A stretch of 64,000 nucleotides of DNA, taken from NCBI GenBank assembly GCA_947579665.1, contig OX388351.1, forward strand, positions 59,590,939-59,654,938, read 5' to 3'. The translations under genes and the position numbers were made by a program. A model generated the notes under the pieces. That model searched no databases. It was not told where the DNA came from and saw only the letters and a program-made list of their open reading frames with translations. Origin of the DNA: Sympetrum striolatum. Lineage: Eukaryota; Arthropoda; Insecta; Odonata; Libellulidae. Positions 22,860 to 35,389 of the stretch are shown here, in pieces (the first letter of the stretch is position 1; every line of letters starts with the position of its first letter).

Positions 22860-24740
22860 AGAAATTTAGTGACACAGAATATTAGAATTACTTTATAAAG
22901 AGCTAATTATTAGGAACTTTACTACATTAGTATTTGCCGTCCCTCATCAATCTGTATGTAATATATTCTCTTTCGTAGAGATTAGTCGACTCATTTAGGT
23001 ATCCTATAGTGTATTTCATTGTGAATCTATTGATGAAGTGACATTCTATTTGTATATGATTTGTATGAGCCTTTAGACTCGTTGGTTCACAATCTAGGGC
23101 CGTGGTACTGTAATTTGTAGCAGCTTGGAGATTTATAATTACTTCTCAGGTTTTCTTCCTGGTCGTTTCTGGTGATATTGCTGTCGCCAACTTTGTGGCG
23201 ATGTCAGGACTTAAAAGTCTTCATAAAGCATGTATCTAAAATGAAAGATCCGTTTGACCTGTTAAATCTTTCGTTTCTTGGGTTTAGCAAGTCAAGGAGG
23301 CTTGCAAAGTATTAATCAATTGATTTTAATGTAAATATAGGTGTTAGCGCTAAAGGTAAAGTAGAAGCGCTAATTTAAGCTATAAATATCCTAAATGAAA
23401 AAATACTTAAACATTAATTATTCAAATTTCACTAAGTATTACAATTTTATTTTTACTGTGAACATTTAAAGTTTCCCAAAAATATCTAGGACTTCGTAGG
23501 AGCAGATATGGTCCACTGAAGAAGAAATCGTGGACATCCACGGTCTGAATGAAGCATATATGTTCGTTCAGAAAAACTTAAGTGCATGCTCAGCTTATTT
23601 GCAGCATGAATCATTCCTCGAAAGTGTATGCATTTTAGCACAGTTCGATAATTTTACGATGACGCAAGTATTTTTTGCTGCTCTTTTTACCCTCTTCAAA
23701 ACCAGTCAAGCATAACGAAAACAAATCCAGGAGATCGTTTCTTTAAGATTTTTTATGATTTTTTTCGTGCTCCTCGCTCCATTTCTCTCTCGTTCCCGAT
23801 GTCCTTTCCCGTCTTTTTACTTTCCGTAATTGCAGTCTATGAGTGCCTCTCCGTATCTCTTTCGTTCCACGCCCATTTAACCTTTTCCACCCATAGTTCC
23901 CTTGCTTCGAATTACCTCACCTTCTACCGTACACCTCTCCGACCCTTGTTTTGCTTTCCTCCTCCCAGATGCTCCTCTCCTCGTAAACTTTTAGATCCTT
24001 CTATTACATCCATCTCTCCCTCCCTTCTTCTCTTTGGCACGTTTCCCTCGTTCCTTCCCTCTTCTTCTTATTGCTTCTCACTCGATTACAGCATAGCCCC
24101 ACTCCCGTTTCCATTGCTTATCTATAATGGCTCTCCGTTCGACTTCGCACTCTCTTTCGTGTGTTTTTCCTTTCATAACCTTCTTTCTTTCATCGCTGTT
24201 TTGTTCGCGGAGATAAGGAGTTGAAGTCGGAGGGGAAAGCGAGATATGCAGACGAAAAATCTTTTGTGTTTGGTTCGCTAAGGGATTTCCAATTGCTAGT
24301 CACTGCACAAAAGAATACAGAGAGAATATTTCAGAGAGTTGATTCGGCAAAGGATTTGCCATTGCGCAAAATGATACGGGAAAAAGGATATTGGGAAAAT
24401 AAAGGTTATGAGATTCGCTAAGAAAGAGAAAGCTAAGCTGGCAATTCATGGAGAAAATTAGTTCAGATAGATTGTTAAATACAGAAGAAGAACACGAAAC
24501 TCAGTAGTTCCACAATTTTATAACTTGTGAAATTTTTTACGAATTTATCATCTCGAAACCAGTCGTGTTCCGCTTTTGTCGCACGAATACTCCCATGTTT
24601 CTCCAGGCAACGCTCGTTAGCATTGAATTCAAATCAAATATACCTTACTTAAACGGGAGATTTTCTTCAGATTGTAAAAGCACAAGTAAAAGAGATAGGA
24701 TAGGGAAAAGAAGTCCGCTAGGAAGATTTTACGAAGCGTA
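22860..24740. other. Unannotated, with a pyrimidine-rich stretch
   Basis: Bases 23765-24200 are strongly C/T-rich on the plus strand, which explains the 141-codon frame at 23799. That frame is Ser/Phe/Leu/Pro-rich with no domain. No other feature is supported. Confidence 0.45.
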
Positions 24741-24767
24741 GGATACTAAGGGCATTTCGAGACCCTA

Positions 24768-24912
24768 AAATTGGTATTTCTGGAATCATTCGACAGGAGT
24801 GTGTTGTTGGATGGATGTGAAACGTGGAGTTTAAGAAAACAAGGCACCAAATGTTGGCTGTCTTCGAAATGTTGTGACGTAGTGTGGAAACACGTTGAAT
24901 TTATAGAGAAAC
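24768..24912 (+). pseudogene. Non-LTR retrotransposon 3' fragment (copy B)
   Basis: The plus strand reads SVLLDGCETWSLRKQ and, after a frameshift, MLAVFEML, equivalent to the GCETWTLRK and AFEMW block of copy A. It stops after about 145 bases and is directly followed by a SINE-B fragment at 24921. It is short, frameshifted and dead. Confidence 0.7.
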
Positions 24913-24920
24913 AATCACGA

Positions 24921-24974
24921 GATTCGATTCCAGGTCCCATCAGCCTTTTTTCATGTCTTTGGAAATTTTCCTAG
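24921..24974 (+). mobile_element. SINE-B fragment
   Basis: GATTCGATTCCAGGTCCC begins at the B box, and CAGCCTTTTTTCATGTC then TTTTCCT follow the first part of the SINE-B tail. The 5' head is missing and the junction lies against LINE copy B. Confidence 0.65.
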
Positions 24975-26690
24975 ACGCGCATCTTTACACGCTAAGTTAC
25001 CTTACACAATCTACTGGAAAATAAAGGTCACATTTATCTATGCTCTTTTACCGAAGATTTATACCTGAATTCATCGCTTCACAACTTATCTCCGTTTGGT
25101 CCTCCTCTCTTGTTATTCTTCGTATATATCATCGCTCTTTCCGTGATTGTTTTCATGTAATTTCCTTTAGCCTGGCCTCTCTATTGTCTCCACTGAAATG
25201 CCTTTACCACTCCCTTTTTTTGTCTTCCGTTCTATTTATTTTTTCTCCGTCGATTCTCTTACAGCTTATTTCCGTTCTCACCTTGTCCTCTCTCCTGCTT
25301 CCCCATTTTAGCGTCGTTTTTCTTCCACACCCTTTGTTCTCCTCCTTTCGATTACTTAGGTCTTTCGTATGTCCTCGTTAGTATGCCATATTTCTTCTTC
25401 CCCTCCTCGCTGTTTTCCTCCGGCTCGTTTTCCAAGGCTAATTGTCCGCTTCATTTCTTTCCGGATTTGCCTGTTATTTTCCGGTACGAAAAGGGTTAAA
25501 ACACGGACGTGGAAATAATCGGATCTGAGACGGTGGATGTTCGCGTAGTTGCTCTCCCGCGATCCGAAAAATTGGTTTCTCCTTGTTCTGTTCATTCCCT
25601 CGCGCTCGGATGGCGTTTCCCGATTTCGTAGTACATTTGATCTTCGATTCATTGCCTTTTACGGCCGTTATACGCGCATAAGAGTGGCTGGTTTTAAGCA
25701 GGATTGGATATAGCGGGCAAATACTTTCTCGCGCACTGGCTGAATTTATGCGGATCCTTTCATTGGAACGGTTGGTTGTAGAAGTAACGTAAATATTGAG
25801 TCGATTTTTCTTTAATTTAAATATCTATTTTCGCTTACAGTGCTGGGTGGAAAGTAGTTAATATTCATTTAGTTTTTTTACACATTTGTGAATTTTCGTA
25901 TAGAGCATATTCGTTACTATTACTGTAAGTAGTGCTTTTTGGTAATATATACCTATTATTTAAAGCTATTTCACAATATGCGTTCCACGAACCTTTGGCA
26001 TCCATAAATTTCCTGATTTTTTCGTGATAAAAATTTTGAAATGTAAATTTGATGTCCGAGCTTATTCCTTAGTCATGCATTCGATACCTTTGCCTTTCTG
26101 GTATTGACTATTTTATTATTATTATCATGCACTTGTTCTCCGCCGCAGTTAGTCTCCTGGTGACAGCGTCATTCTTGTAATATTTAAAAATAATAATCAG
26201 GAGATATTTAAATCTGTGTGCGAAGATTCCGCTCCTATTTCTTTTCTGCTGTGATTTAAACGAATACATTTGTGTATAAACGCCAGGGTATTTTGCGTTG
26301 TTATCATCTAATTGTAAGAATTATTTGTAGGATTTCGTGGGAGTTATTTGTGGAATATTGGTTTCACTTTTACATTAATTTTGAATACGGTGAGAAGAGA
26401 CGACTTTGACTCGTTACTTCTATGTACCTATTGATATTTTTATGTATTTTTTCATGTTTCTTATCGTCTTTGTTATCACTCTCGGTAATTTTGCGCAGGA
26501 TTTTCTTAGTGGGTGTTTTTTATATTGGATATTTTTTTTCCCCTAGGAATTTCTAATTTTTTTATTTCCGCAATTCCTCCCATTTTTCTCCTACTATCTC
26601 TTGAAATTGATTATTATATACTGTATGACAGTAGATTAAATGGAAGAGGAGACTTTTAGTTTTAATCTGGCCCGAATAAAGACTTATTAT
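24975..26690. other. Unannotated, pyrimidine-rich then AT-rich
   Basis: Bases 25040-25380 are C/T-rich and hold a chance 113-codon frame. Bases 25490-25780 are CpG-rich. The rest is AT-rich. No gene is supported. Confidence 0.45.
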
Positions 26691-26699
26691 CAGTATTAT

Positions 26700-27060
26700 T
26701 ACTCCTCCTTGTGAGTAGAATTCTTAGCCAGGATTGTTTTGCTACTTAGGTGTGAAACATAGACCCTAAGAAAGGACATCGAAAGATTAGTGTTGTTTGA
26801 GAGGTGGTCGTGGTGAGGTCTGGAAACATTGGTAAGGGCGATAGGAAAACAAGGGAGTAAAAGAGATTGGCTGGTCAGATATATACTTTGGGGGTAGAGG
26901 TTGATAAAAATGGTAATTGAAAGCGAGATATTAAGGGAAGGAAGAGGACAAAATCGAAAGTAGTCGGAAGACATAAAAGGAGCGGTTCGTTATCGAGAAG
27001 CGAAGGAGGGCGTTAAGCAGGGAATTCGGGGGCAAATGAACCTAGAAGACTCTCGCGTGT
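26700..27060 (+). pseudogene. Non-LTR retrotransposon 3' end, broken (copy C)
   Basis: The plus strand gives IVLLLRCET, stop, TLRKDIERLVLFERWSW, stop, then KRDWLVRYILWG, IKMVIESEILREGRG, EDIKGAVRYREAKEGV and MNLEDSR. These align in order with the YGCETWTLRK, FEMWVW, RRKKWVGQIL and IEGR blocks of copy A, then run into the final region. In-frame stops and substitutions show an old copy. It ends at a CpG-rich block. Confidence 0.8.
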
Positions 27061-27610
27061 GTTCATAGAGTTCATCCAGATTATCGAATATTCGAGCCCC
27101 TGCAACGCCACTTCGTTATCCCCTTTCGCCACCGTCTACTACCCTTTGTATTTCCCTTTCTTTCGTCATTACCTCCCACTCCCCGACCCTTTCTCCACAA
27201 AGGGTAAAGGGGCGTCCGTCATCTTGAGCTTTCCTATCACGTAGCATTGCGACGGAGTAGTGCTGCGGCGACATTCTCGGATGTGGCAGATGTCTTCCTA
27301 ATGCGGTGGAACCACCTCCAAGAGGGGGTTCTGGATGTGGGATCACTCCCTACTTATCCTCCCATTTTCCATTCAACTACCTTTCCCGAAAAGCATTATC
27401 CCATAGGTGGCGCCCCCCGTGTGTTTGTCGACCTGACATTGCAATCTCGGAATCATACTCCACTCGAATGGCAATGCCGAAATTTCGCCGACGAGAATGG
27501 CAATGCCGAAATTTCCGACGTTACTGTTTTTGTCTCGCCCCGAAGTTGTAATGCGGGAGCGTGTTGCAGATACGGGAGTGCTCCAATGTGTCGTATCTGA
27601 TTTTGTTTAC
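27061..27610. other. GC-rich island with a 29-bp duplication
   Basis: A CpG-rich block with several overlapping frames, the longest 117 codons at 27247-27600 plus, which I do not recognise. Inside it GAATGGCAATGCCGAAATTT at 27466 recurs at 27495 (29-bp period, two copies). A period that is not a multiple of three argues against selection for that frame. Confidence 0.45.
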
Positions 27611-28640
27611 TTGTCGATTTTTGTATCCGTAGGTCGGTTTGTCCTAAGGGAGAAATGGACATCTACTAAGAATGTTTATCTCTGCTATTCCTGTAAACGG
27701 ACGTGGTTATTTGAAATACTCTGATCTATTCGGGATCTGCTGAAAAAGTTACGCACTTTGATTTTAAGTTATTTTTCTAATAATTTATATCCATAAAAGT
27801 ATTTAAATCGTATTTAGCTAATTAAAACTGCTTAATTTAAACCTTAAATGGTGTTAGGTCAGTAAGAAGTTAAAAATACACTTACAAGGTTAAATATATT
27901 TTGTAGACATATTTTATGTTCATAACTAAGCCAAATTTTGCTGATAATTCACTTTTATTTGTTGCAAATGGGTACTAAATTTGCAGAAAAGGGTTACGAT
28001 ACAAATTTATCTCCAGAAAAATCATGCTTAAGGAGATAGGAAAGTGAATTCGTTATATTTAGCTAAGATTTTTTTCTTCAAACATACAATACTCCAAAAA
28101 TTCACCAATGAAGTTGCATCCATTGAAAGAGTAAATTTTTCATCGTGGATAATGCTTCCATACCAGGCATAGACATATCAGATATTATAAAGATTCCTTG
28201 CATCTACCTCAACAACTAAATTTAGACTTCCCAGTTGTAATGGTAGTGTAATATGGTCAACGTGACATAGTTTGTATTGATAATTTCATCACATTAAAAA
28301 TCTATAACTATTTTTTTGAATTTATTTAGTGAAGTAAGAGATAAATAAATCTATTGAAATAAGGTGTGTAACATTTTTTACGTTTTGAATTGTAAATTCT
28401 TTCATATAAATAATATACAAGGTTAGATGGAAGTGAGATCCACTCGGATCAAACGTCAAATAAAATAAAACTATAATAACGTAATAAGTAACCCTGTCTC
28501 GAGGAAAGAGGTGTTGGAACGTGTCCTCGAATTTTGGAACTGTTATGAATTTCCTTCGAAATTTTCTTAATATTTATTTTTTTAATTTTACATCTCTTCC
28601 GCTGAAAGTTTTTGGAGTTGAATCTTAGGAGAGTGAATAG
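27611..28640. other. AT-rich DNA, no feature seen
   Basis: No supported feature. Confidence 0.5.
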
Positions 28641-29070
28641 GCTTCGAAGATTTTGCCCCGGGCGTAGTTGTTTTAGACCCAGCACTCTCCTCTTGAGAGC
28701 TCTAATGGAAACGCCATTGCTTTCTATATCTCTCTCTTTTCTTTTTCGTTACCTTTACAAGTTCATTCCGCTCCCCATCTCTACTTTCGGTTTTAATCTC
28801 CTCCTCCCGCGGGATTTTTCGCCGATTTTCCCTCCGTCCTCGGCGAGGATTATTCCTTCCCAAAGCGTGCGATAACGCAGCAATCACTATTTCCGAGAGG
28901 CTAGTTACATTTTTTCCCGGCAGAGGGCCGTCTTGATCGGTATTTGATACGGGTTTTGCGTGCGGAGATAAAGCGACGTGAATGGGCAATCCGCCGAATT
29001 TAACAATCGTTTGCGTCCGACGCTCGTTTTGTTTGTTTTTTTTATACGGCCGGAGAATGAAATATAAACA
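28641..29070. other. GC-rich island
   Basis: CpG-rich block with chance frames on both strands and no known protein motif. Confidence 0.4.
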
Positions 29071-30298
29071 GGGGTTTGGAGGAAAATCTCGGTATCTCAG
29101 GGAATACGATTTCAGCTTGTATTTTTCGTAATGGTGTTGGAATTCACGCCGTGGAAGAAGGAAATATTAATGCGGATGGCGGGATAGTTGTCGAGGTTTT
29201 TGTTCGTGAATGGATTCATATTCAAAGCACTCATATCTTACGAATTAAGTCAATATCTCTTGCTTGATTTCACTAGAAACGCGTTCACGTATACTATTGT
29301 AAAAGCCGTGTTTAACTCTTTCCTGTCCGAATTTTGAAAAAGCAGCGAAATAATTTATTATTATATCTGCAGAATATCTTTCATTCGTCAACACGTGATT
29401 AGAACCAACATTTCTGACATGATTCCAAATCGAATAACATTACATTTAGAAGAAAATTTTGAAAATTTAGAAAAAAGAAAAAAATTCGGGCCACTGCTTA
29501 AAACTTGAAAGACAATTTTTAACGTAACTGAATGTGTTTTAAAGTTATATTTGTGAAAATATTCCACTTAGAGTTAGTTTCTCAGTAATGTACACACCAC
29601 CACTAATAAATCCTTACGATACCTCGCGAGCATGAGTTCAGCAATCAGCTGCTCAAGATCTTATTTTTTTGTGAACGTCGAGTTCTGAAACCTACTGCTG
29701 GAACTATATACTACTACATCCTAAGAGGGTATGGAGTCAGAGGATGATATGAATGGATGCTAGATTAAAAAATGTGACGTGATTCCATTTAGACTCGCGG
29801 GACCGGAAAGGGTTAATCGTCACTTTGATTTGACTCTCAAAGGACCAATTTACTTGCGACAAAGCTTTGTAAAAACGACTCGTTGTTATAATTCGCATCG
29901 TTTCTGTTTGAAAACTACTTCCTAAGATCACCCTAATACCCCTGCGATTCCAGAGATGAAGAGAAAGCGTAATTGAACTTGCCATTGTTTTGGTTCGGTT
30001 TCTAGTAATACTGAAGAGAAATGTCTTGTTTACTGTTCTTTGATATCACAAGGATCACTTATCCCCTTTCCCGCTGTAGAATTAGTCGTACCGAGAAACA
30101 CATGTATCGCCTTCAAAATGAGAAATCTTCATTTGTCGCTAATATAGTTTGTTGATGTAATTTTCTTTGCTTCCGTACTTAACTAGGAAAGATTACTCTT
30201 GTATCAATATTAATGAGGCTATAGGTGTATTTAAAAATATTATAAAGAACTGAATGTCTATATTTATTGGAATCATTGCGAATTTTCTAATATTTGTA
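29071..30298. other. AT-rich DNA, no feature seen
   Basis: No supported feature before the mini-transposon at 30299. Confidence 0.5.
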
Positions 30299-30375
30299 CA
30301 CTCCTGGCCAAAATTAACGCAGCACCTCCCTAGCGATCCTTACGGCCGGTGCTGCGTTAATTTTGGCCAGGACTG
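30299..30375 (-). mobile_element. 77-bp palindromic mini-transposon, copy 2
   Basis: Exactly 77 bp between two TA dinucleotides, with 28-base arms (CACTCCTGGCC... and ...GGCCAGGACTG) that are near-perfect complements. The 21-base centre is in the opposite orientation to copy 1 (TCCCTAGCGATCCTTACGG). Flanks are TG before the left TA and CA after the right TA. Confidence 0.9.
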
Positions 30376-31592
30376 TACAATGGGTGAATACTTTTTGAGC
30401 GTCTTTTAATCTTCGACATCCAAAGATAAATAACATTCAACACAGCTATGAACTGTGCTTTTCGCAATCCTATAAAACATAATTTAGTTTGTATAACATA
30501 AATTCATCTGCTATTAATTGACTTTAAATGTTTGTTGTTACGATGTAAATTACTAATGAAACCTTTTCTTCTCTTCTTAGGTGAGTCATATGGTCATGGT
30601 CTACGTGCTGTGCTGATATTCTTGATTCGTGAGTTACTTTCAATTAGATAAGTTATTTGTGAATCATTTAATCATAAATAATTAAAAATTATTCATTGAA
30701 ATATACGCTCACTTAAATGTATTGTTTCATTTTTAGTGTGAAGTGAAATTTAAAACTAGGTATTTAATCCAAGGTAAAATATGATTTGGAACTTTCTTGT
30801 TCTTCCAAACTTCTTTTAATTATAAGATTTGAATTGCAAATAGATCGACAAAATGTCCGAACGTGGATTTGAATTTTTAAGCCTTGTTTTTCGTCCCGAC
30901 ATCTCCGAATCGTAATTTGCCTGCCGGAATTATTTAGATTAATATTCATGAAAAGACGTTTATTTGCCACAGAAAGTGTTTTTCATCATCGACGGCTGTT
31001 TTTCATTTTTATCGCTTCTAAAACAGCGCATGGTTCTAGACAAAGCCCCCCGCTGTTTGTATCTCATTTATTTCACTTTTAAACTTTTCTGGATTTCCCT
31101 TTCCATGTCACATCAAAGACCTCTTAATTGGATTTCGGCCGCTCCCATTTTCCTTATCAGATTCTCGAAAACTTCCTAAAATTCGCGCAAGGAAATTAAT
31201 TCTTCTAATGTGGCCCAATATTGAAAAACCCTTCGCCCCGGTGAAATTTCCGAGGTGAACCGAGCCTGATTTCAGTTCGAAGAAGACGTTTTGAAACTTT
31301 GAGTTTTTCACCCCTTGCCGTTTACTTTAGCTTGTCCACTTCAAACATTAACTTGATGTAAATTTAGCGGATGAAATTTTAAAAATATATTTATGTTATT
31401 CAGATATTGGGTTTATACAGTTGATTACCTATTGGGACTAATAATTAAAATTTGTCACAACGGGTATCTTTAGCTTAGCCTAGCAATAACAACATACTGC
31501 AAACATGTAACATTAAAAATAATATGCAACACAAATTTTGTACACTACCAATAAAGTTCACATCAAATGAAATAAATTACTAGTATCATACT
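30376..31592. other. Unannotated, with a GC-rich patch
   Basis: No gene is supported. Bases 31000-31330 are CpG-rich with short frames on both strands. Confidence 0.5.
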
Positions 31593-31616
31593 GTCGAAGT
31601 CGAAGTCGAAGTCGAA
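31593..31616. repeat. (GTCGAA)4 microsatellite
   Basis: Four perfect GTCGAA units in AT-rich DNA. Confidence 0.95.
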
Positions 31617-31705
31617 GAAATGCATAGCGAAAGAAGAACTACTTCATGACTCGTACAGTAATTAGGATTTTCAGTAACGGCATTTAAAAAAATCAATTTG
31701 ATATA

Positions 31706-32200
31706 ATTTATTTATTTATTTGAGCCTTTATTGGCGAGGTTAGTCCCAAGTCTCCCACCTAACCTCGTATATCGTCAGAATATGAACAATTATAAATTAA
31801 ATTAAAACAAAAAGACAGAGTAGAGAGTGGGGAAAAATCTTCGCAACTGAAGGTTGCTAAAGAAAAACCCACGTTGCGGGAAAACACCCACAGAGAAGAG
31901 GGGTGAAAAAAAACCGCGAAAACACAGTAAAAATAACTATGAAGTTTAGAAAATAATAAAATTACATACAGCATATACATAAATCAATAAATTTACAGAA
32001 AAATAAAAAAAATATTAATTACAAGTGAAAAATATAAAATTTTACTAAAGTGAGAAAAAAATCACAGATATAATGAAATTTCCTACTAATTAATATTCGT
32101 CAAAGAAAAAAAGAAAGATATAAGGCAATGTAAATTAAACGGTATTAATATTATTTTTCGTACAATGGTATCTCATCCGAAAAAAGATTAGTTCTGTACA
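31706..32200 (-). mobile_element. LINE 3' untranslated end with stem-loop and (AAAT)4 tail
   Basis: Read on the minus strand, this ends in a stem (CGAGGTTA / TAACCTCG, 31735-31742 with 31760-31767) followed by AATAAAGGCTC and four AAAT units (31706-31721). The block from 32010 to 32080 (ATTACAAGT ... CACAGATATAATG) aligns with the 3' region of the LINE end at 37785-38215, with an insertion of about 20 bases. A 3' stem-loop before a short simple repeat is typical of CR1-type LINEs, where the enzyme recognises the RNA 3' end. No clear coding frame remains at the upstream side. Confidence 0.5.
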
Positions 32201-33050
32201 ACATTCATTTTGTCTATCAGTTAATTTGATATCGCAGCGCGCATTGCATAATAATCTCCTTATTAAAACTGGACTGTATCTTCACTATTGTGTCCCAGAC
32301 TGTGAGAATATATGCACTCAAGTTCAACGCAATAGAATGGTTGCAAAATTAAGACAATAGAGCTAGTCCACCGAGTGTTGAATAGAAGATTAAATCATCA
32401 TTTAGCAATAGCCTACTTTATGCGGGATGACTAATTAAGGTATGTTTACGAGGTACAGTGCGCTGATACTGTTTCCTCTCTAAGCCATTCATTAGCATTT
32501 GGTTGCAGTCATCCTGCAATTCGAATGAGGAAATTAGATGAATAGCTACTGTTGTCTTTCACTCTATCAATTGAGAATTTTCTCTTCAATTGTAAGTCAC
32601 CTCTGGTCGTTTGAAATACACCCTCGACGTCTTTATGCTTTCGCGTTGGGTATTTTTAACAGTTTACAGAGGGCATTTTCTATTAGGATGAATGAGAGCG
32701 ATTTTATTTTAAAATTTTCTCGTTAAAAGGATGTAATCCATGACGAAATCCATGGAATTCCCATTTCACGTACTAGTGGTTTTAAGAAAACTCAAATTTG
32801 GCCATTTTACTATGCTGAAATTAATGTAGCGAAATTTGTTGGAACTAATTGTATTCTAATATCCTAATATTAATTCTACTCATACTCTTAATAGCATGTC
32901 GTAAGAATACATCAGTGATGTGAATATAAATGCTATTACTTCCATATATTTATTTACTATTCAGTTTCTGTTCAATTCATAATGAAAATTGTTTAAAATT
33001 ATAGTAATCTGTAAATTAGTTTCCCTACTGCTGTCGTAATCTGCGAACGT
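32201..33050. other. AT-rich DNA, no feature seen
   Basis: No supported feature. Confidence 0.5.
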
Positions 33051-33600
33051 TTACATGTCAAATAAATCGTTTTTTTAATCCATCCACTCGCGATAAATCT
33101 CAAGCGACCTTATCCCAGCTCAAATGTATTAGTCAGCCGACGGCATTAGCGACTCATCAAACGAAATAATTCGAAATCTCCTTGGGATTTTTAAATCATC
33201 GCCGGCAAAGCCGTATTTAATTTCGAAATTTTCATTCCGGCGCCGCGGCGCGTGAAATCCGAACTCATTAGACCATTTACTGGAGGGGCGATAACAAATA
33301 ATTTTCTCCCTACCCCTTTGCGATGGCCAGAAATCGATGCATATATTTATTCGACCCTTCTCGTCCCGCTCCGTCGAGTGCAGCGAAAGAGCTCTAACCA
33401 AGCGGCAACATAGTTTACCGCTCCGGCAAACCCGTGGCACCTCCCGATAACGTCTCTAGCGATACGGTCCGTCTCGACGCCAGCAGTTAACCCCGCGAAC
33501 ATGTCACATACGCCATCCTGTCAGCCGCGGGGTCCGCATCCAATTTGGCGCGTATCGGCGCCGATGTCGAACCGCGCGGAGATAGGAAAACGGCGCGAAA
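33051..33600. other. GC-rich island
   Basis: A long CpG-rich block with motifs such as CCGGCGCCGCGGCGCG interleaved with AT-rich homeodomain-type cores. Frames on the minus strand (33129-33440) show no known protein. This is among the best candidates for a regulatory island. Confidence 0.4.
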
Positions 33601-33635
33601 AGTGAGCGCTCCCTTTGGGTGTCAGGGTTCGGTAA

Positions 33636-33711
33636 CAGCGTAGGACAGCTAGGCTTAAGACAACTCGGCGTAGGACAACTCGGCGTAAGGACAACTTGGT
33701 GTAGGACAACT
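33636..33711. repeat. 15-bp minisatellite, five units
   Basis: Five units of consensus CGGCGTAGGACAACT start at 33636, 33651, 33666, 33681 (16 bases) and 33697. The third is the cleanest. The 15-bp period keeps chance minus-strand frames open (33504-33728), which probably explains those frames. A single unit occurs in inverted orientation at 33843-33857 with one mismatch. Confidence 0.9.
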
Positions 33712-33859
33712 CGCGCACTAGATTCCATTTATATTATTAAATAGGAACATATATATATGTAACTATGGAAATTCTCGACAAGGTTATCAAAACGATACCC
33801 TGCCTCCCACCCAACCCGGCCAATATTAATCGTTTTACGACGAGTCGTCCTACGCCGGT

Positions 33860-34840
33860 GTCGGAATGGCTTGAGTCAGGAGCCGGGTATATCTGACGAT
33901 TCCCGCGTTGTGTAATGGTTCCAAAGGTTAAGGGAAAGGTGAAGCTCCAGTTCAGTCGAGGCAGGGAACGCACGTGGTGAAGTCCACACTGTTCGGTTAC
34001 GCAAGGAAGAGTTTTTTCGGAGGTTACGAAACAATTTCGTGGAAGGCTTACGGGAGCGCTTCAGGGGAAGCCCGTGTCCGAAAAATAATCTGCTCCCCCA
34101 GTTCCGCACGTGTCTTCATTCTACGCATTATTCTTTTGTCTCAGCGTGTCACAAGATGGGCATTCTCTAAGCAAGACTTCGTGTACATGCCGTTGGGCAA
34201 GTCCAGGTGGGCAGGAGAGATGACTAGGTTAGTTTTGATTCGCTACGTACTTATGGGGAAGCTGATAACATTTACGAACGTTAGATGCGTATGGCTTCAC
34301 TGCTGTTTAGGGACTTTTAACATCGTTTTTGTTGGCTTCTATAAGTTAGTTTATGTCAGGAAATGGACAGGGGTCTGCTATGTTAGGTGTGGAATCTTAA
34401 TTCTAACCAAATTAGGACAAAGGGCTTGGGAATTTGAAGTCTACTCTACAAGGAGGACTAATTCCAATATTGGATGGGAATATACTATTGATATACATAT
34501 TTCTGGTCACTATTGAAAATGAATGGTTGTCAGCGATTACTGGTGTAATCTGCTACTAAAATATAAATTTATTGACAAAATCTGTAGTTTCCAAAAGCAC
34601 TGTAACAGAAAATAGTTAATAGAGTACGTTTAGAATTAAGATTATGATTTTGCCGAGACCAGTTAGCTCTTGTTCTCTTGTAGCGATATGCGGGAACTAT
34701 AAATGTTGTCATTTAATCGATGTTTGACATTATAGTATTTATAGTGATGTAGATATGGTGATCCGGTAGCAGTGGTGTACGTATTAATAAAAGGATTCTT
34801 TGTTGTTGTCCCTGGAGTTACTCATAATTTATATAGGTTC
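33860..34840. other. Unannotated, with one 180-codon frame
   Basis: The plus frame 33974-34516 (180 codons) is long for this window. Its translation is rich in Arg, Cys, Val and Trp in no familiar order, and I find no domain. I see no codon or context support and do not call it a gene. Confidence 0.4.
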
Positions 34841-34849
34841 ATAAGGCCG

Positions 34850-35380
34850 GTTTACACGGTCAATATACACGCACGAGTTAATAGAAAAATGAATCAAGAG
34901 TTTAATGCCCTCATCTGAGTTTATGTTGTATATGCATCCCTCTTTCGTTCATGTAGATAGAAAGACCGAGCCTTGTGATGCAACCTTTCCAAAGAATCAA
35001 TTCATTGTATTCACTGAAAAGAATCAAAATGCCCATCACTTCTTCTGCAACCTACCGCTTCATGTCTCCCAGGAAGGTTGATTAACAAGAAAAAATAGCG
35101 GAATATGTAATACAATACCTGCTTCCAGGATGTCGGTTACTATGAAACATACTCGTATACATTATGCACTTTATGCGAGAAAACAAAAGCAATCTCACAA
35201 TGCGACTTGTAAAAAGTTATGAAACGTGAAAAAAAACTTTTGCGAAAACATGCACCGTGTACTTTCATTTGAGAATTCTCTTGTGGCATAATGAATTACT
35301 CTGCCACTGTTGTTATTGGCACATCATGAAAATATGTTGTCAATTATTTTTTTAAAGAAAACCGCTCTGTTCAGAGATTC
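34850..35380. other. Possible DNA transposon end, otherwise unannotated
   Basis: AAGGCCGGTTTACACGGTCA near 34850 resembles the terminal repeats of some DNA transposons by general look, and ACCGTGTA recurs inverted near 35255. A matching full right arm was not found, so this is only a suggestion. Confidence 0.15.
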
Positions 35381-35389
35381 AAATCCCCG

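Noticed and set aside
33974..34516. 180-codon open frame
   Set aside because: No motif, no coding-like context and no supporting neighbour. The composition looks random.
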